Assembly (NCBI GenBank): GCA_947460565.1 | Contig: CANHJJ010000175.1 | Location: 1-5,005, forward strand | Direction of reading: 5' to 3' | DNA from: Bacteroidota bacterium | GTDB lineage: Bacteria > Bacteroidota > Bacteroidia > UKL13-3 | Length of the DNA stretch: 5,005 nt | In this document: in pieces, positions 4,004 through 5,005 of the stretch | Layout: each line of letters opens with the position of its first letter | Numbering within the stretch: position 1 is the first letter of the stretch | The notes under the pieces: generated by a model | What the model saw: the letters and a program-made list of their open reading frames with translations, nothing else | Told to the model about the DNA's origin: nothing | Database searches by the model: none | Program-made: the position numbers and the translations under genes

Positions 4004-5005
4004 ATGAGTAATTACAATAAGTACAACAGCGTAATTGGGTGGCTTACCTTTATCATATCCCTGGCCACCTATACACTAACTTTAGAGCCTACGGTTAGTT
4101 TTTGGGATTGCGGAGAGTTTATTTCAGCTTCATATCGATTACAAATCTGTCACCCTCCTGGAGCACCTTTATTCTTAATGATTGGACGCGTTTTCTCATT
4201 ATTATCAATGGGTGACGTGAGCAAGGTTGCCTTTTGGGTAAATATGGTTTCGGCTACAACTAGTGCATTGACAGTGTTATTTATGTTTTGGACAATCACC
4301 CATTTGGCTAAAAAAATATTGGCTAAAAACGCTGAGCCAAACGGACAGCAATCAATTGCCATATTTGCTGCAGGATTGGTTGGCGCTTTAACACTAAATT
4401 TCTCTGATACTTTCTGGTTTTCAGCAGTTGAGGCAGAGGTATACGCTTCTTCAAGTTTCTTTACAACCCTGACTTTTTGGTGCATTCTTAAATGGGAAAA
4501 CATCGCTAACGAAAAACATGCTGATCGTTGGTTGGTGTTAATTGCCTATTTAATTGGTTTAGCCATCGGTGTCCATCTATTAAATTTATTGGTTATTCCA
4601 GCCATTGTATACGTTTATTACTTCAAAAAATACAAATCTTCACGCAGTGGTTTCCTTAAAGCTACGGGTGTAGCTGTATTTGCCATAGGTATTGTGCAAT
4701 TCGGTATCATCCCAGGTGTTCCAAAATTGGCAACTATTTTCGATTATTTCTTTGTTAATTCATTCGGAATGCCTTTTAACTCAGGCGCCCTTTTCACGAT
4801 AGCATTGCTATTTGCCATATTAACTTGGGCAATCATCTATACCACCCGTCATGGCAAAGTAGTTCTAAATACTGCCATGCTATGCGTTACCTTTATTATG
4901 ATTGGTTATTCTAGCTACGTTATGATTCCTATTCGTTCATTGGCCAATCCACCCATTGATATGAACGACCCTGAGCAACCTTTCTCGCTTTTATCATACC
5001 TTAAC
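4004..5005 (+). CDS. DUF2723 multi-pass membrane protein, TMEM260-like GT-C family (3' end missing)
   Basis: The frame opens at ATG 4004 and remains open to the window edge, giving 334 residues. Near the N-terminus LEPTVSFWDCGEFISASYRL followed by CHPPGAPLF is the defining block of DUF2723 (PF11028), placed just after a first membrane segment (about residues 10-27). Further recognisable stretches are FSDTFWFSAVEAEVYASS, IGLAIGVHLLNLL, YFFVNSFGMPFNSG and MIPIRSLANPPIDMNDPEQP. Hydrophobic helices alternate with short loops throughout. The family has the architecture of membrane GT-C glycosyltransferases that use lipid-linked sugars; the human relative TMEM260 is a protein O-mannosyltransferase. 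Bacteroidota members are usually long (often around 1000 residues) and commonly occur as single housekeeping-like genes. A role in glycosylating exported proteins is inference. The leader is A-rich without Shine-Dalgarno, as usual for the phylum. Confidence 0.9.
   Translation, partial: MSNYNKYNSVIGWLTFIISLATYTLTLEPTVSFWDCGEFISASYRLQICHPPGAPLFLMIGRVFSLLSMGDVSKVAFWVNMVSATTSALTVLFMFWTITHLAKKILAKNAEPNGQQSIAIFAAGLVGALTLNFSDTFWFSAVEAEVYASSSFFTTLTFWCILKWENIANEKHADRWLVLIAYLIGLAIGVHLLNLLVIPAIVYVYYFKKYKSSRSGFLKATGVAVFAIGIVQFGIIPGVPKLATIFDYFFVNSFGMPFNSGALFTIALLFAILTWAIIYTTRHGKVVLNTAMLCVTFIMIGYSSYVMIPIRSLANPPIDMNDPEQPFSLLSYLN

Noticed and set aside
4150..4503. Minus-strand open frame of 117 codons
   Set aside because: It is antisense to the DUF2723 gene, whose plus-strand translation carries clear family motifs over the same bases.

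Overview
The window looks like a chromosomal segment of a member of the Bacteroidota. Four things point there: low GC, a protein with a type IX secretion C-terminal sorting domain, a DUF2723 membrane protein, and upstream regions that fit the phylum's promoter pattern (TTG near -33, TAnnTTTG near -7) with A-rich leaders instead of strong Shine-Dalgarno sites. I cannot name a species.

Layout. At 1-148 (minus) is the start of mrp, an Fe-S cluster carrier ATPase, cut by the window edge. From 242 to 470 is a cluster of small hairpins and the first copy of a dispersed non-coding repeat. At 516-1057 (plus) is a two-gene toxin-antitoxin operon: a small antitoxin and a ParE/RelE-type toxin that starts at TTG and overlaps it by 4 nt. 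From 1085 to 1440 are more hairpins and repeat copy 2. At 1607-2803 (plus) is a secreted protein of 398 residues with a signal peptide, an unrecognised beta-rich middle and a type IX sorting tail. At 2848-3354 (minus) is a REP-associated tyrosine transposase (RAYT, HUH/Y1 family), flanked by inverted copies of a hairpin. From 3436 to 3555 is repeat copy 3. At 3628-3761 (minus) is a possible tiny transcript with a strong intrinsic terminator. At 4004-5005 (plus) is the N-terminal part of a DUF2723 multi-pass membrane protein, running off the window.

The most interesting content is non-coding. The RAYT gene has one hairpin just past its stop and two more at its start. All three have a four-base AGGA loop, an inner TTGGT/ACCAA stem, a different but fully complementary four-base stem base, and a GGACA tag on the same side. 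That is compensatory variation, which argues that the structure is selected. The RAYT promoter appears to be built into one of these hairpins. A second repeat family, with a TTAGCGCAGCGCAT-type end and an inner TGGATAAATATCCA palindrome, occurs three times. Two copies stand in direct orientation on either side of the toxin-antitoxin operon.

The genes do not form one pathway: mrp and DUF2723 look like ordinary chromosomal genes, while the stretch between them reads as an accessory zone with a toxin-antitoxin pair, a surface or secreted protein and a domesticated transposase with its repeats.
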